Positions 52,768 to 60,720 of a DNA stretch of 64,000 nucleotides are shown here, piece after piece. The first letter of the stretch is position 1, and each line of letters begins with the position of its first letter. A model generated the notes under the pieces. The model was not told the origin of the DNA. It saw only the letters and a list, made by a program, of their open reading frames with translations, and did not search any database. Source of the stretch: Massilia eburnea (GTDB taxonomy: Bacteria; Pseudomonadota; Gammaproteobacteria; Burkholderiales; Burkholderiaceae_D); NCBI RefSeq assembly GCF_009720745.1, contig NZ_WNKX01000014.1, forward strand, positions 62,001-126,000, given 5' to 3'. The position numbers were made by a program, and so were the translations under genes.

Positions 52768-52797
52768 AAAAAAAACGGCGCCGCAGCGCCGTTTCTT
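52768..52797. terminator. Bidirectional terminator between the secreted protein gene and dxs
   Basis: A 9-base perfect stem (AAACGGCGC, 52773-52781, with GCGCCGTTT, 52786-52794) and a 4-base loop, preceded by an A-run and followed by TTCTT, ends the two convergent genes. Confidence 0.85.
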
Positions 52798-52812
52798 CAC
52801 AGGCTCGGAAGA

Positions 52813-54681
52813 TCAGCCGTTGCTGACCACCAGGCGCAGCTCGTCGCCGAAGCGGCCCTTGATCGAGGCCGCGATGCCGGCAGCATCCAGGCCCACCAGC
52901 GCCAGCAGCTTGGCCGGGTCGCCATGGTCGATGAACTTGTCCGGCAGGCCAAGCATCTGGATCGGCTTGACGATGCCTTCGGCAGCCAGGGCTTCCGCGA
53001 CGGCTGCGCCGGCGCCGCCCATGATGCAGCCCTCTTCCACCGTCACCAGGTAATCATGGTCGGCTGCCAGCTGCTTGACCAGCTCCACGTCCAGCGGCTT
53101 CACGAAACGCATATTGGCCACGGTGGCGTTGAGCAGTTCGGCTGCGGCCAGCGAAGGCGCCACCATCGAGCCGAAGGCCAGGATGGCGATCTTCTGGCCC
53201 TTGCGGCGGATTTCGCCTTTGCCGATCGGCAGCGAAGTCAGTTCCTGCTCGATGGCCGCACCAACGCCGGCGCCGCGCGGATAGCGCACCGCTGCCGGAC
53301 CTGGGTAGTGGTAGGCCGTGGTCAGCATCTGGCGGCATTCGTTTTCGTCGGACGGCGCCATCACCACCATATTCGGGATGCAGCGCAGGTAAGCCAGGTC
53401 GTAGTTGCCGGCGTGGGTTGCGCCGTCGGCGCCCACCAGGCCGGCGCGGTCCAGTGCAAAGGTCACGTCCAGGTCTTGCAGGGCCACGTCGTGGATCAGC
53501 TGGTCGTAGCCGCGCTGCAGGAAGGTCGAATAGATCGCCACCACAGGCTTCAGGCCTTCGCAGGCCAGGCCGGCGCCGAAGGTCACCGAGTGCTGCTCGG
53601 CGATGCCGACGTCGAAGTAGCGATCCGGGTATTCCTTATCGAAGCGCACCATGCCCGAACCTTCGCGCATGGCCGGCGTGATACCGACCAGGCGCTTGTC
53701 GGCCTTCGCCATGTCGCACAGCCAGTCGCCGAATACTTCGGTGTAGGTTTTCTTGGAAGGCGCCAGCGCAGGCTTGATGCCTTCGGCCGGGTTGAACTTG
53801 CCGGTACCGTGGTACAGGATAGGCTCGGCCTCGGCCAGCTTGTAGCCCTGGCCCTTCTTGGTCACGACGTGCAGGAACTGCGGGCCTTTCAGCTGCTTGA
53901 TGTTCTGCAGGGTCGGGATCAGGGAATCCAGGTCGTGGCCGTCGATCGGGCCGATATAGTTGAAGCCCAGTTCTTCGAACATGGTGGCCGGCACCACCAT
54001 GCCTTTGGCGTGTTCTTCCAGGCGCTTGGCCACTTCCAGCAGCGGCGCAGGCAGCACGGACTTGGCGATATCTTTCGACGCCGCGTAGAACTGGCCCGAC
54101 ATCAGGCGCGCCAGGTAGCGGTTCAGCGCGCCGACCGGCGGCGAGATCGACATATCGTTGTCGTTCAGGATCACCAGCAGGTTGCAGTCCTTCTCCACGC
54201 CGGCGTTGTTCAGCGCCTCGAACGCCATGCCGGCGGTCATGGAACCGTCGCCGATCACGGCGATCGCATGACGCTGCTCGCCCTTGATCTTGGCGCCCAT
54301 GGCCATGCCCAGCGCAGCGGAAATCGACGTCGACGAGTGGGCCGTGCCAAAGGTGTCGTATTCGGACTCCACGCGGCGCGGGAAGCCGGAAATGCCGTTC
54401 AGCTGGCGCAGCGTGTGGAATTGCTCGCGGCGGCCGGACAGGATCTTGTGCGAATAGGTCTGGTGGCCCACGTCCCACACGATGCGGTCCTGCGGCGTGT
54501 TGAACACATAATGCAGCGCGACGGTCAGTTCCACTGTGCCCAGGTTGGACGACAAGTGGCCGCCGGTCTTCGATACAGAGTCGAGCAGGAAGGAGCGCAG
54601 TTCTTCAGCCAGTGGCGTCAGCTGGTGGCGGCCGAGCTTGCGCAGGTCCGCAGGGTTGTTGATGGTCTCAAGCAGTTTCAT
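52813..54681 (-). CDS. dxs: 1-deoxy-D-xylulose-5-phosphate synthase
   Basis: First enzyme of the MEP isoprenoid pathway: thiamine diphosphate-dependent joining of pyruvate and glyceraldehyde 3-phosphate. The 622-residue protein has the catalytic histidine region [10 protein letters not shown], the ThDP motif [20 protein letters not shown] (core GDGSMTAG) and the transketolase central domain with [25 protein letters not shown] overlaps the end of ispA. Together with ispA it supplies polyprenyl precursors for ubiquinone (ubiA) and other lipids. Confidence 0.97.
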   Translation of the reverse strand: MKLLETINNPADLRKLGRHQLTPLAEELRSFLLDSVSKTGGHLSSNLGTVELTVALHYVFNTPQDRIVWDVGHQTYSHKILSGRREQFHTLRQLNGISGFPRRVESEYDTFGTAHSSTSISAALGMAMGAKIKGEQRHAIAVIGDGSMTAGMAFEALNNAGVEKDCNLLVILNDNDMSISPPVGALNRYLARLMSGQFYAASKDIAKSVLPAPLLEVAKRLEEHAKGMVVPATMFEELGFNYIGPIDGHDLDSLIPTLQNIKQLKGPQFLHVVTKKGQGYKLAEAEPILYHGTGKFNPAEGIKPALAPSKKTYTEVFGDWLCDMAKADKRLVGITPAMREGSGMVRFDKEYPDRYFDVGIAEQHSVTFGAGLACEGLKPVVAIYSTFLQRGYDQLIHDVALQDLDVTFALDRAGLVGADGATHAGNYDLAYLRCIPNMVVMAPSDENECRQMLTTAYHYPGPAAVRYPRGAGVGAAIEQELTSLPIGKGEIRRKGQKIAILAFGSMVAPSLAAAELLNATVANMRFVKPLDVELVKQLAADHDYLVTVEEGCIMGGAGAAVAEALAAEGIVKPIQMLGLPDKFIDHGDPAKLLALVGLDAAGIAASIKGRFGDELRLVVSNG

Positions 54682-54683
54682 TT

Positions 54684-55574
54684 TTAAGCTTTCCTCTGCA
54701 CGATCAGGTCTGCGAGTTCACGCAGGCGCAGGGCTTGTTCTCCGAATGGCGCCAGTGCGGCATGCGCATCCTGCCGCAATTTTTCCGCCAGGGCGATCGA
54801 CGGTTCCAGGCCGAGGATGGAGACGTACGTCGGCTTGTTGTCCGCCGCATCCTTGCCTGCCGTCTTGCCCAGCGTGGCCGAATCGGCCGTGGCGTCGAGC
54901 ACATCGTCAACCACCTGGAAGGCCAGGCCAATGGCGCGCGAATATGCGTGCAGCGCCAGCAGCTCGGCTTCCGTCAAATCCTTGCCTGCCATCGCGCCCA
55001 GCACGACGGAGGCGCGCAGCAGCGCACCGGTCTTCAGCTGGTGCATGCGCTCCAGCTGTTCCAGCGTCAAGCTGATGCCAACGCTATCGAGGTCGATGGC
55101 CTGGCCGCCGCACATGCCGGCCGAACCGGCAGCATCGGCCAGCAGGCGCAGCATGGCGACCAGGCGTTGCGGCGGCACAGAATCAACACCAGCCAAGACG
55201 CCGAAGGCTTGCGCCTGCAGCGCATCGCCCACCAGCAGCGCAGTGGCTTCGTCATAGGCCACATGCACCGTCGGCTTGCCGCGGCGCAGCTCGTCGTCGT
55301 CCATGCAGGGCATGTCGTCATGCACCAGCGAATAGGCGTGGATCATTTCCAAGGCAGCGGCGGCGCGGCTCAGGGCCTGCGCGTCGGCGCCGAACAGCGC
55401 GCCGGCAGCATGCACCAGCAGCGGGCGCACGCGCTTGCCGCCATCGAGTACGGCGTAGCGCATGGCGGCGTGCAGCTTGGCCGGAACAATGTCTTCGGCA
55501 GGCAGGTAGGACGACAAGTCCTGCTCCATGCCGGCCTGGATGGTCTTCATCCAGTCCTGGAACGATGCGCTCAT
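54684..55574 (-). CDS. ispA: Farnesyl/geranyl diphosphate synthase
   Basis: Makes farnesyl diphosphate from IPP and DMAPP. The 296-residue protein has the first aspartate-rich motif in [18 protein letters not shown] and the second in [13 protein letters not shown]. The C-terminal part is typical of the bacterial ispA branch. ATG 55574 overlaps the xseB stop (ATGA), and dxs starts 2 bases after its stop, giving an xseB-ispA-dxs operon. Confidence 0.96.
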   Translation of the reverse strand: MSASFQDWMKTIQAGMEQDLSSYLPAEDIVPAKLHAAMRYAVLDGGKRVRPLLVHAAGALFGADAQALSRAAAALEMIHAYSLVHDDMPCMDDDELRRGKPTVHVAYDEATALLVGDALQAQAFGVLAGVDSVPPQRLVAMLRLLADAAGSAGMCGGQAIDLDSVGISLTLEQLERMHQLKTGALLRASVVLGAMAGKDLTEAELLALHAYSRAIGLAFQVVDDVLDATADSATLGKTAGKDAADNKPTYVSILGLEPSIALAEKLRQDAHAALAPFGEQALRLRELADLIVQRKA

Positions 55575-55810
55575 TGGGCGGCCTCCTCGCCTTCTGCGAA
55601 AGGCTTAAGCATATCGCCTTCCAGCACTTTGACCTGGGCTTCGACTTTGTCGAGTTGCCCGGCGCAGAATTTCACCAGTTCGGAACCGCGTGCATAGGCG
55701 GCCACCGAGGCCTCCAGCGGCAACTGTCCGGCTTCCATCTGGCTGACCAACTGGGCCAATTCGGCCATCGCTTCCTCAAAGGTGGCGGGCGCATTCATTT
55801 TTTTTGGCAT
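55571..55810 (-). CDS. xseB: Exodeoxyribonuclease VII small subunit
   Basis: A 79-residue partner of XseA that regulates exonuclease VII. The family signature FEEAMAELAQLVSQMEAGQLPLEASVAAYARG (given as FEEAMAELAQLV and LPLEASVAAYARG) is present, with the acidic end following. ATG 55810 (MPKKM) or 55798 (MNAP) could be used; neither has a clear ribosome site. First gene of the operon. Confidence 0.94.
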   Translation of the reverse strand: MPKKMNAPATFEEAMAELAQLVSQMEAGQLPLEASVAAYARGSELVKFCAGQLDKVEAQVKVLEGDMLKPFAEGEEAAQ

Positions 55811-56068
55811 GGCAAATAACTTTAATGTAGCCCGCTATTTTAGATCAAACTCCCGTATCCGGTCTAAAAAGCGGCCTCTAAACCAGGGAGAAACGTTGCA
55901 ATTACTTTCACTCCGCCTGCCGCGCGCCCTACCCGAGAAAGTTCAGCGAAGATAGCCTATTTCGCGCTATAATCTCCGGTTCTGTCCGAAATACCGTTTT
56001 TATTATCTGAATTCAGGTCTTTACGGATCTTTCTCTTCTTGGTTTGATTTTAATTAAGGGGGGTTTGG

Positions 56069-57169
56069 ATGTCCGATCTGGGTAGCCACGCCAAGCTGGC
56101 GCGTTCGAACGCGCAACTTCCGGTCAACGTCTATTTTGACGAAACGCTTCTGCAGCGTGAAATGCAGGAACTGTTCAAGAAAGGTCCGAGGTACGTCGGC
56201 CATGAGCTGATGGTGCCGAACGTCGGCGACTTTGCCACGCTGGCGGCTGAAAATGAAGGCCGCATGCTGGTGCGTAATGCCCAGGGTATCGAACTGCTGT
56301 CCAACGTCTGCCGTCATCGCCAGGCGCTCATGTTCAATGGGCGCGGCAATGCGGAGACGATCGTCTGCCCGTTGCACCGCTGGACCTACGACCTGAAGGG
56401 CGAGCTGATTGGCGCGCCGCACTTCCCGGATACCCCATGCCTGAACCTGCCCAAAGTCCAGCTGCAGAACTGGAACGGCCTGCTGTTCGAGCAGAACGGC
56501 TACAATGTGATGGAAAAGCTGGGCACCCTGTCGGTAACCAAGGACCTGGACTTCAGCGGCTACATGCTGGACCACGTGGAAGTGCACCACTGCGACTACA
56601 ACTGGAAGACCTTCATCGAGGTCTACCTGGAGGATTACCACGTCGAGCCCTTCCATCCGGGCCTGGGCAGCTTCGTCACCTGCGACGACCTGCGCTGGGA
56701 ATTCGGCCAGGACTACAGCGTGCAGACCGTCGGCGTGAACCGCGGCCTGAAAAAGTCCGGCTCCGACACCTACCAGAAGTGGCATGAGCAGCTGCTCAAG
56801 TTCCGCAACGGCGAACCGCCGAAGCACGGCGCGATCTGGCTCACCCTGTACCCGAACATCATGGTCGAATGGTACCCGCACGTGCTGGTGGTTTCGACCC
56901 TCTGGCCGGAAGGCCCGAACCGCACCAAGAACGTGGTGGAGTTCTACTATCCGGAAGAAATCGTGCTGTTCGAGCGCGAATTCATCGAAGCCGAGCGGGC
57001 CGCCTACATGGAAACCTGCGTCGAAGACGATGAAATCGGCGCCCGCATGGACGCCGGCCGCCGGATCCTGATGGAACGCGGCGAAAACGACGCCGGCCCA
57101 TACCAGTCACCGATGGAAGACGGCATGCAGCACTTCCACGAGTGGTACCGGAGCAAACTGGACATCTGA
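56069..57169 (+). CDS. Rieske non-heme iron oxygenase alpha subunit-like protein
   Basis: A 366-residue aromatic ring-hydroxylating dioxygenase-type protein. The Rieske cluster is bound by VCRHRQALMF and CPLHRWTYD (CxH and CxxH). The mononuclear iron site appears in EDYHVEPFHPGLG (two histidines) with a distant acidic ligand. No beta subunit, ferredoxin or reductase lies next to it, which is common for single-component-type members. The target may be a choline/carnitine- or sterol-like compound, but is unknown. RBS AAGGGGGG. Its stop overlaps the next gene's start by TGATG. Confidence 0.9.
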   Translation: MSDLGSHAKLARSNAQLPVNVYFDETLLQREMQELFKKGPRYVGHELMVPNVGDFATLAAENEGRMLVRNAQGIELLSNVCRHRQALMFNGRGNAETIVCPLHRWTYDLKGELIGAPHFPDTPCLNLPKVQLQNWNGLLFEQNGYNVMEKLGTLSVTKDLDFSGYMLDHVEVHHCDYNWKTFIEVYLEDYHVEPFHPGLGSFVTCDDLRWEFGQDYSVQTVGVNRGLKKSGSDTYQKWHEQLLKFRNGEPPKHGAIWLTLYPNIMVEWYPHVLVVSTLWPEGPNRTKNVVEFYYPEEIVLFEREFIEAERAAYMETCVEDDEIGARMDAGRRILMERGENDAGPYQSPMEDGMQHFHEWYRSKLDI

Positions 57170-58083
57170 TGCAATCTCTCTGGATGCTCGTAGCCAGTTT
57201 CCTGTTCGCCGCCATGGGGGTGTGCGTGAAACTGGCATCCGACGAATTCAGCGTTTCCGAAATGGTGATGTACCGCGGGGTGATCGGCATGGTCATCCTG
57301 TTCACCATGCTGCGCCTGCAAGGCGGCACCCTCAAGACCACCATGCCGCTGGCCCATTTGTGGCGCGGCGCGGTCGGCGTACTCTCGCTCTGGATCTGGT
57401 ACTACACGATCGCCAAGCTCCCCCTGGCCACGGCCATGACGCTCAATTACATGGCGCCGATCTGGATCGCCGTGTGGCTGTTCGGCCATGGCTGGTGGCA
57501 CCAGAAAAACCGCGTCGAATGGCCGCTGATCGTGGCGGTCGGCATGAGCTTTGTCGGCGTGACCTGCCTGCTGCAGCCAGCCTTCAGCGCCAACCAGTTG
57601 GGCCCTGCCCTGATGGCGCTCGGCTCCTCCGTGCTGTCCGCCATGGCCTATATGCAGGTGCGCAAGCTGGGCCTGGCCGGCGAGCCCGAATCGCGCGTGG
57701 TGTTCTTCTTCAGCGTGACCAATTTCCTTGCCGGCTCCTGCGGGCACCTGCTGGAAAGCGGCTGGCACTGGCACTCGCTGGCCAACACGCGCGGTGCCCT
57801 GTTGATACTGGGCGTTGGCCTGTGCGCCACCGCCGCGCAAGTCGCGATGACGCGCGCCTACCGCCTTGGCAAGACGCTGGTGGTGGCCAACTTGCAGTAC
57901 ACCGGCATTGTGTTTTCCAGCATCTGGGGCGTATTGCTGTTCAGCGACAGCTTCGGCTGGTTGAGCTGGGTGGGCATGGCCATCATCCTGCTGTCCGGTG
58001 TGGCGGCAACGTTCTACAATACGCGCAGCACGGAACGTGGCAAGGCCATTTCCGACACCGACCCGATTGCCAGCGAAGTATAA
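57169..58083 (+). CDS. DMT family (EamA) transporter
   Basis: A 304-residue inner-membrane transporter with ten predicted helices, arranged as two EamA repeats (first LWMLVASFLFAAMGVCVKLAS, second starting near ALGSSVLSAMAYMQVRKLG). Such proteins export metabolites or amino acids. TGATG coupling to the Rieske protein suggests that the pair act together, but the substrate is not known. The sulfurtransferase starts 9 bases after. Confidence 0.9.
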   Translation: MQSLWMLVASFLFAAMGVCVKLASDEFSVSEMVMYRGVIGMVILFTMLRLQGGTLKTTMPLAHLWRGAVGVLSLWIWYYTIAKLPLATAMTLNYMAPIWIAVWLFGHGWWHQKNRVEWPLIVAVGMSFVGVTCLLQPAFSANQLGPALMALGSSVLSAMAYMQVRKLGLAGEPESRVVFFFSVTNFLAGSCGHLLESGWHWHSLANTRGALLILGVGLCATAAQVAMTRAYRLGKTLVVANLQYTGIVFSSIWGVLLFSDSFGWLSWVGMAIILLSGVAATFYNTRSTERGKAISDTDPIASEV

Positions 58084-58092
58084 GGACCACGC

Positions 58093-58947
58093 ATGTTCAC
58101 CACCCTGATCGACGCCAACACCCTTTCGCAGCACCTGGACGACCCGAAATGGGTCATCCTCGATTGCCGCCACGACCTGATGAACCCCGACTTCGGCCGC
58201 AACGCCTTCGCCGAAGGCCACATCGAGGGCGCCCAATTCGCCAATATCGACACCGACCTGTCGGGGCCCAAAGTTGGCGCCGACGGCGTGTTCCGCGGCC
58301 GCCACCCGTTGCCGGACCGCGCAACGCTGATTGAAACGCTGCGCGCCTGGGGCATCAGCGACGACTCGCAAGTCATCGCCTACGACGCGCACGGCGGCAT
58401 GTTCGCGGCGCGCCTGTGGTGGCTGCTGCGCTGGGTCGGCCATGGCGCGGTCGCCGTGCTGGATGGCGGCCTGGCAGCGTGGAATGCCGCCGGCCTGCCG
58501 CTGCTAACACCGGCTTTGCCGCGCACGCACGGCAACCTCACTGACAAGCCATCGCTGGTACGCACCGTATCGGTAGGCGAGCTGGTGGAAAACCTGGACA
58601 GCAAGCGCCTGCAAGTGATCGACGCCCGCGCCAACGACCGCTTCCGCGGCGAGAACGAAACCATCGACCCCGTCGGCGGCCACATTCCGGGCGCGCGCAA
58701 CCGCTTCTTCAAAGACAACCTGCAAGCAGACGGCCGGATGAAGGAAGCCGCCGCGCTCAAGCAAGAGTTATCCGCCATTGTCGGCGCACCGGAAAAGGCC
58801 GTGATGCAATGCGGCTCCGGCGTCACCGCCTGTCACAACCTGCTGGCACTGGAAGTCGCCGGCCTGTCCGGCGCAGCGCTGTACCCCGGCTCGTGGTCCG
58901 AATGGAGCGCCGCCCCCTCACGCCCCATCGCCACCGGCCCCGCCTAA
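58093..58947 (+). CDS. sseA: 3-mercaptopyruvate/thiosulfate sulfurtransferase
   Basis: A 284-residue two-domain rhodanese. The second domain holds the active-site cysteine in VMQCGSGVTACHN, which follows the CG-S-G-V-T pattern of 3-mercaptopyruvate sulfurtransferases rather than the CRKGVT of thiosulfate types. The first domain (VILDCRHDLMNPDFG, HIEGAQFANIDTDLSG) is inactive. Sulfur transfer to cyanide or thiols is expected. Confidence 0.92.
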   Translation: MFTTLIDANTLSQHLDDPKWVILDCRHDLMNPDFGRNAFAEGHIEGAQFANIDTDLSGPKVGADGVFRGRHPLPDRATLIETLRAWGISDDSQVIAYDAHGGMFAARLWWLLRWVGHGAVAVLDGGLAAWNAAGLPLLTPALPRTHGNLTDKPSLVRTVSVGELVENLDSKRLQVIDARANDRFRGENETIDPVGGHIPGARNRFFKDNLQADGRMKEAAALKQELSAIVGAPEKAVMQCGSGVTACHNLLALEVAGLSGAALYPGSWSEWSAAPSRPIATGPA

Positions 58948-58962
58948 GTCCTCATACAGCCC

Positions 58963-59073
58963 AGCCCGTGTCCCACCCTGGGGTCACACCCGAAACGGGA
59001 CACGGGCTCGTCCACGAGCATTGGCAGAGCTCGTGTCTCATTTCGGGTGTGACCCCATGGTGGGACACGGGCT
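58963..59073. repeat. Long imperfect intergenic inverted repeat
   Basis: A 33-base segment at 58963-58995 and its reverse complement at 59041-59073 differ at one position. A second copy of the outer AGCCCGTGTCCC/GGGACACGGGCT symmetry occurs inside at 58997-59008. It sits between the sulfurtransferase and the Cys-repeat gene, and covers most of this gap. It is reminiscent of REP-like intergenic palindromes. Confidence 0.7.
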
Positions 59074-59086
59074 CTGCCATGGGCTG

Positions 59087-59899
59087 TTAGTCGCCGCCTC
59101 CGCCGCAGCTGCTTCCGCAACTACTGCCACAGCTGCTGCCGCAACTGCTTCCGCTGCTGTCGCAGCTGCTGGAGGAGTCGCCGCAGTCTATGGAGCTGCC
59201 GCAGCCTGAGCCGCAGGCGCTGCCGCTGCTGCCGTCGCTGCTGGTCGCTGCCAGGCGGCGGGCGCGCTCTTCAAAGTCGTTGAACTGGGCTGCGGTGATC
59301 AGGCCGGCGCCCAGCAGGCCGGCTGCGGCCATCTGCGGCGGACAACTGATCATCGGATCGAAGCGCCCGGACGCGTCCAGCTGGCTATAGCCGGGTTGGC
59401 CACGCTTCACGGCGTAGCCGAAGCCAAACGGCATTTTTAACTTCTTGTCCAACAAGAAAAGCGACGGCAGGCGCGGGCCTTCGCGGTGCAGGCCCTCGGC
59501 CTGGCGTGCCCGCACCAGGCACACTGCCAGTGCTTCATCCAGGTTGCCGCCCATCGTTTCACCTTCCACATGGGGCACCGTGCGGCCAAAGTGCTTACGG
59601 CAGAAGACTTCCAGCTTGAGCGGCGATAAGCGCAGCCAGGCGTGCCACACCGAGTCGGCCGCCTTGGAGGGCAAGGCGCATGCGCCCTTGCCTTGCGCGG
59701 CGCATTCGAAGAAGTCGAGCAGGCCGATCGTGGCGCGGGCAAAAAAAACGGCATCCGCCGGGATGCCGTGATATTCGTTGCGTGCGCTGCTTTTCCAGTA
59801 ATCGTAAAGGCTAGGCGGTAAGTCCTTGAGCGCTTTGCTGTGCCGGGAACGCTGCATGATGCGTTGCGCGTACCAAGTTTTCAACATTGTCGAGATCAT
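59087..59899 (-). CDS. GRDP-like protein with Cys/Ser/Gly tail
   Basis: A 270-residue soluble protein with no signal peptide. The first two-thirds has SVWHAWLRLSPLKLEVFC (Trp85-His86, Cys100) and HFGRTVPHVE (His110), a pattern like the GRDP-type (glycine-rich domain protein-like) domain with W-H and H-containing sites. The last about 50 residues are a low-complexity tail with eight cysteines, ending in repeats of S-S-C-G. The tail is encoded by 12-base-type tandem repeats. Metal binding or cross-linking are possible; neither is shown. Confidence 0.65.
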   Translation of the reverse strand: MISTMLKTWYAQRIMQRSRHSKALKDLPPSLYDYWKSSARNEYHGIPADAVFFARATIGLLDFFECAAQGKGACALPSKAADSVWHAWLRLSPLKLEVFCRKHFGRTVPHVEGETMGGNLDEALAVCLVRARQAEGLHREGPRLPSLFLLDKKLKMPFGFGYAVKRGQPGYSQLDASGRFDPMISCPPQMAAAGLLGAGLITAAQFNDFEERARRLAATSSDGSSGSACGSGCGSSIDCGDSSSSCDSSGSSCGSSCGSSCGSSCGGGGD

Positions 59900-60051
59900 G
59901 ATGCCAGCCTATGAAAAGATTGTGACAAGTGTATTACAACGTGGTGTGCTTGCCGCATCAGCTCGGTTTCCATTGGAAATTTGGGGGAGAAAGTGTGACT
60001 ATGTTCTTGAGAGTTCGTCGGGGATAACGAGCTTGTTGCGAGGGCAAAATT

Positions 60052-60237
60052 ATGAAAACCAGAACAGAGCCGGCGGCTACGGACTTCGGCTCACAGGACA
60101 TTGTCCAGATTGCCATGCGCATCAATGTGGAAGCGGGCAGCATCCACGCATGGATCTTCCTTAAACAAAATGGCTTCCGCGATGAGGAAATCATGAACCT
60201 GCTGCGCCATACGCCGACGCTGCAGGTGGTTCACTGA
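60052..60237 (+). CDS. Small hypothetical protein
   Basis: A 61-residue soluble protein: MKTRTEPAATDFGSQDIVQ, then a helix-strand-helix pattern with IHAWIFLKQNGFRDEEIMNLL. No family is recognised. AGGGCAAAA precedes the ATG. It converges on tssQ with 3 bases between stops. The 152-base gap on its upstream side shows no clear feature. Confidence 0.5.
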   Translation: MKTRTEPAATDFGSQDIVQIAMRINVEAGSIHAWIFLKQNGFRDEEIMNLLRHTPTLQVVH

Positions 60238-60240
60238 ACC

Positions 60241-60720
60241 TTACTTTTTCTTCTTTCCAGCTTCCTTGCGCGCCCGCTCGAAGGACGGTGTCCAGAGCGG
60301 ATGCCCTTTTTCGCCCGGGCTCAGGTCGAAGTCGGGATCCAGCTTGAACGCCTTGATGAATTGCTGGCGGCACAGCGTGGTGCGGTTGGTGACGCAGTAG
60401 CTGAACGCCGTGTACTTGATCGCTTCCAGCTGCAGCGGCGTTTCAGCCTTGGCCAGTTCCGGCGCAGTGGTGAGCTGCTTGATCGCGCCGTTGAAATTGC
60501 CCGCCTTGTACATCTCGATGCCAGCGTTCAGCGCTTTGCTTGCTGGCGTCAGCTCGGGCGGCGCAGGCGGCACAACAGGCGTATTAGTCTTGGCTTGCAC
60601 CGGGGTTGCAGGCTTCGATGCCACGGCATGGGTTTGCGCTGGCTCTTGCTTATGCGGTTCCAGGATTTCGCAGCCGGCCAATGCCAGCGCGGCTGCAATC
60701 AATACGAGCTTTCTCTTCAT
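60241..60720 (-). CDS. tssQ: TssQ-type T6SS-associated lipoprotein
   Basis: A 159-residue lipoprotein with a lipobox in ALALAGCEIL (cleavage before Cys17). A proline/alanine-rich linker leads to a TPR-like helical domain (ASKALNAGIEMYKAGNFNGAIKQL) and a conserved end with PGEKGHPLWTPSFERA. This combination matches the TssQ family of T6SS-associated lipoproteins of Burkholderiales. The gene overlaps the kinase stop (ATGA) and is the last gene of the unit. Confidence 0.85.
   Translation of the reverse strand: MKRKLVLIAAALALAGCEILEPHKQEPAQTHAVASKPATPVQAKTNTPVVPPAPPELTPASKALNAGIEMYKAGNFNGAIKQLTTAPELAKAETPLQLEAIKYTAFSYCVTNRTTLCRQQFIKAFKLDPDFDLSPGEKGHPLWTPSFERARKEAGKKKK

Noticed and set aside
52924..54687. 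587-residue plus-strand frame opposite dxs
   Set aside because: Antisense shadow; dxs is complete with thiamine diphosphate motifs.
55961..55975. TATAAT upstream of the Rieske gene as promoter
   Set aside because: No matching -35 hexamer at proper spacing was seen, so it is left out of the feature list.
59090..59240. Short tandem repeats read as a CRISPR-like array
   Set aside because: Repeats are in-frame codons for Ser-Cys-Gly and lack unique spacers of constant length.
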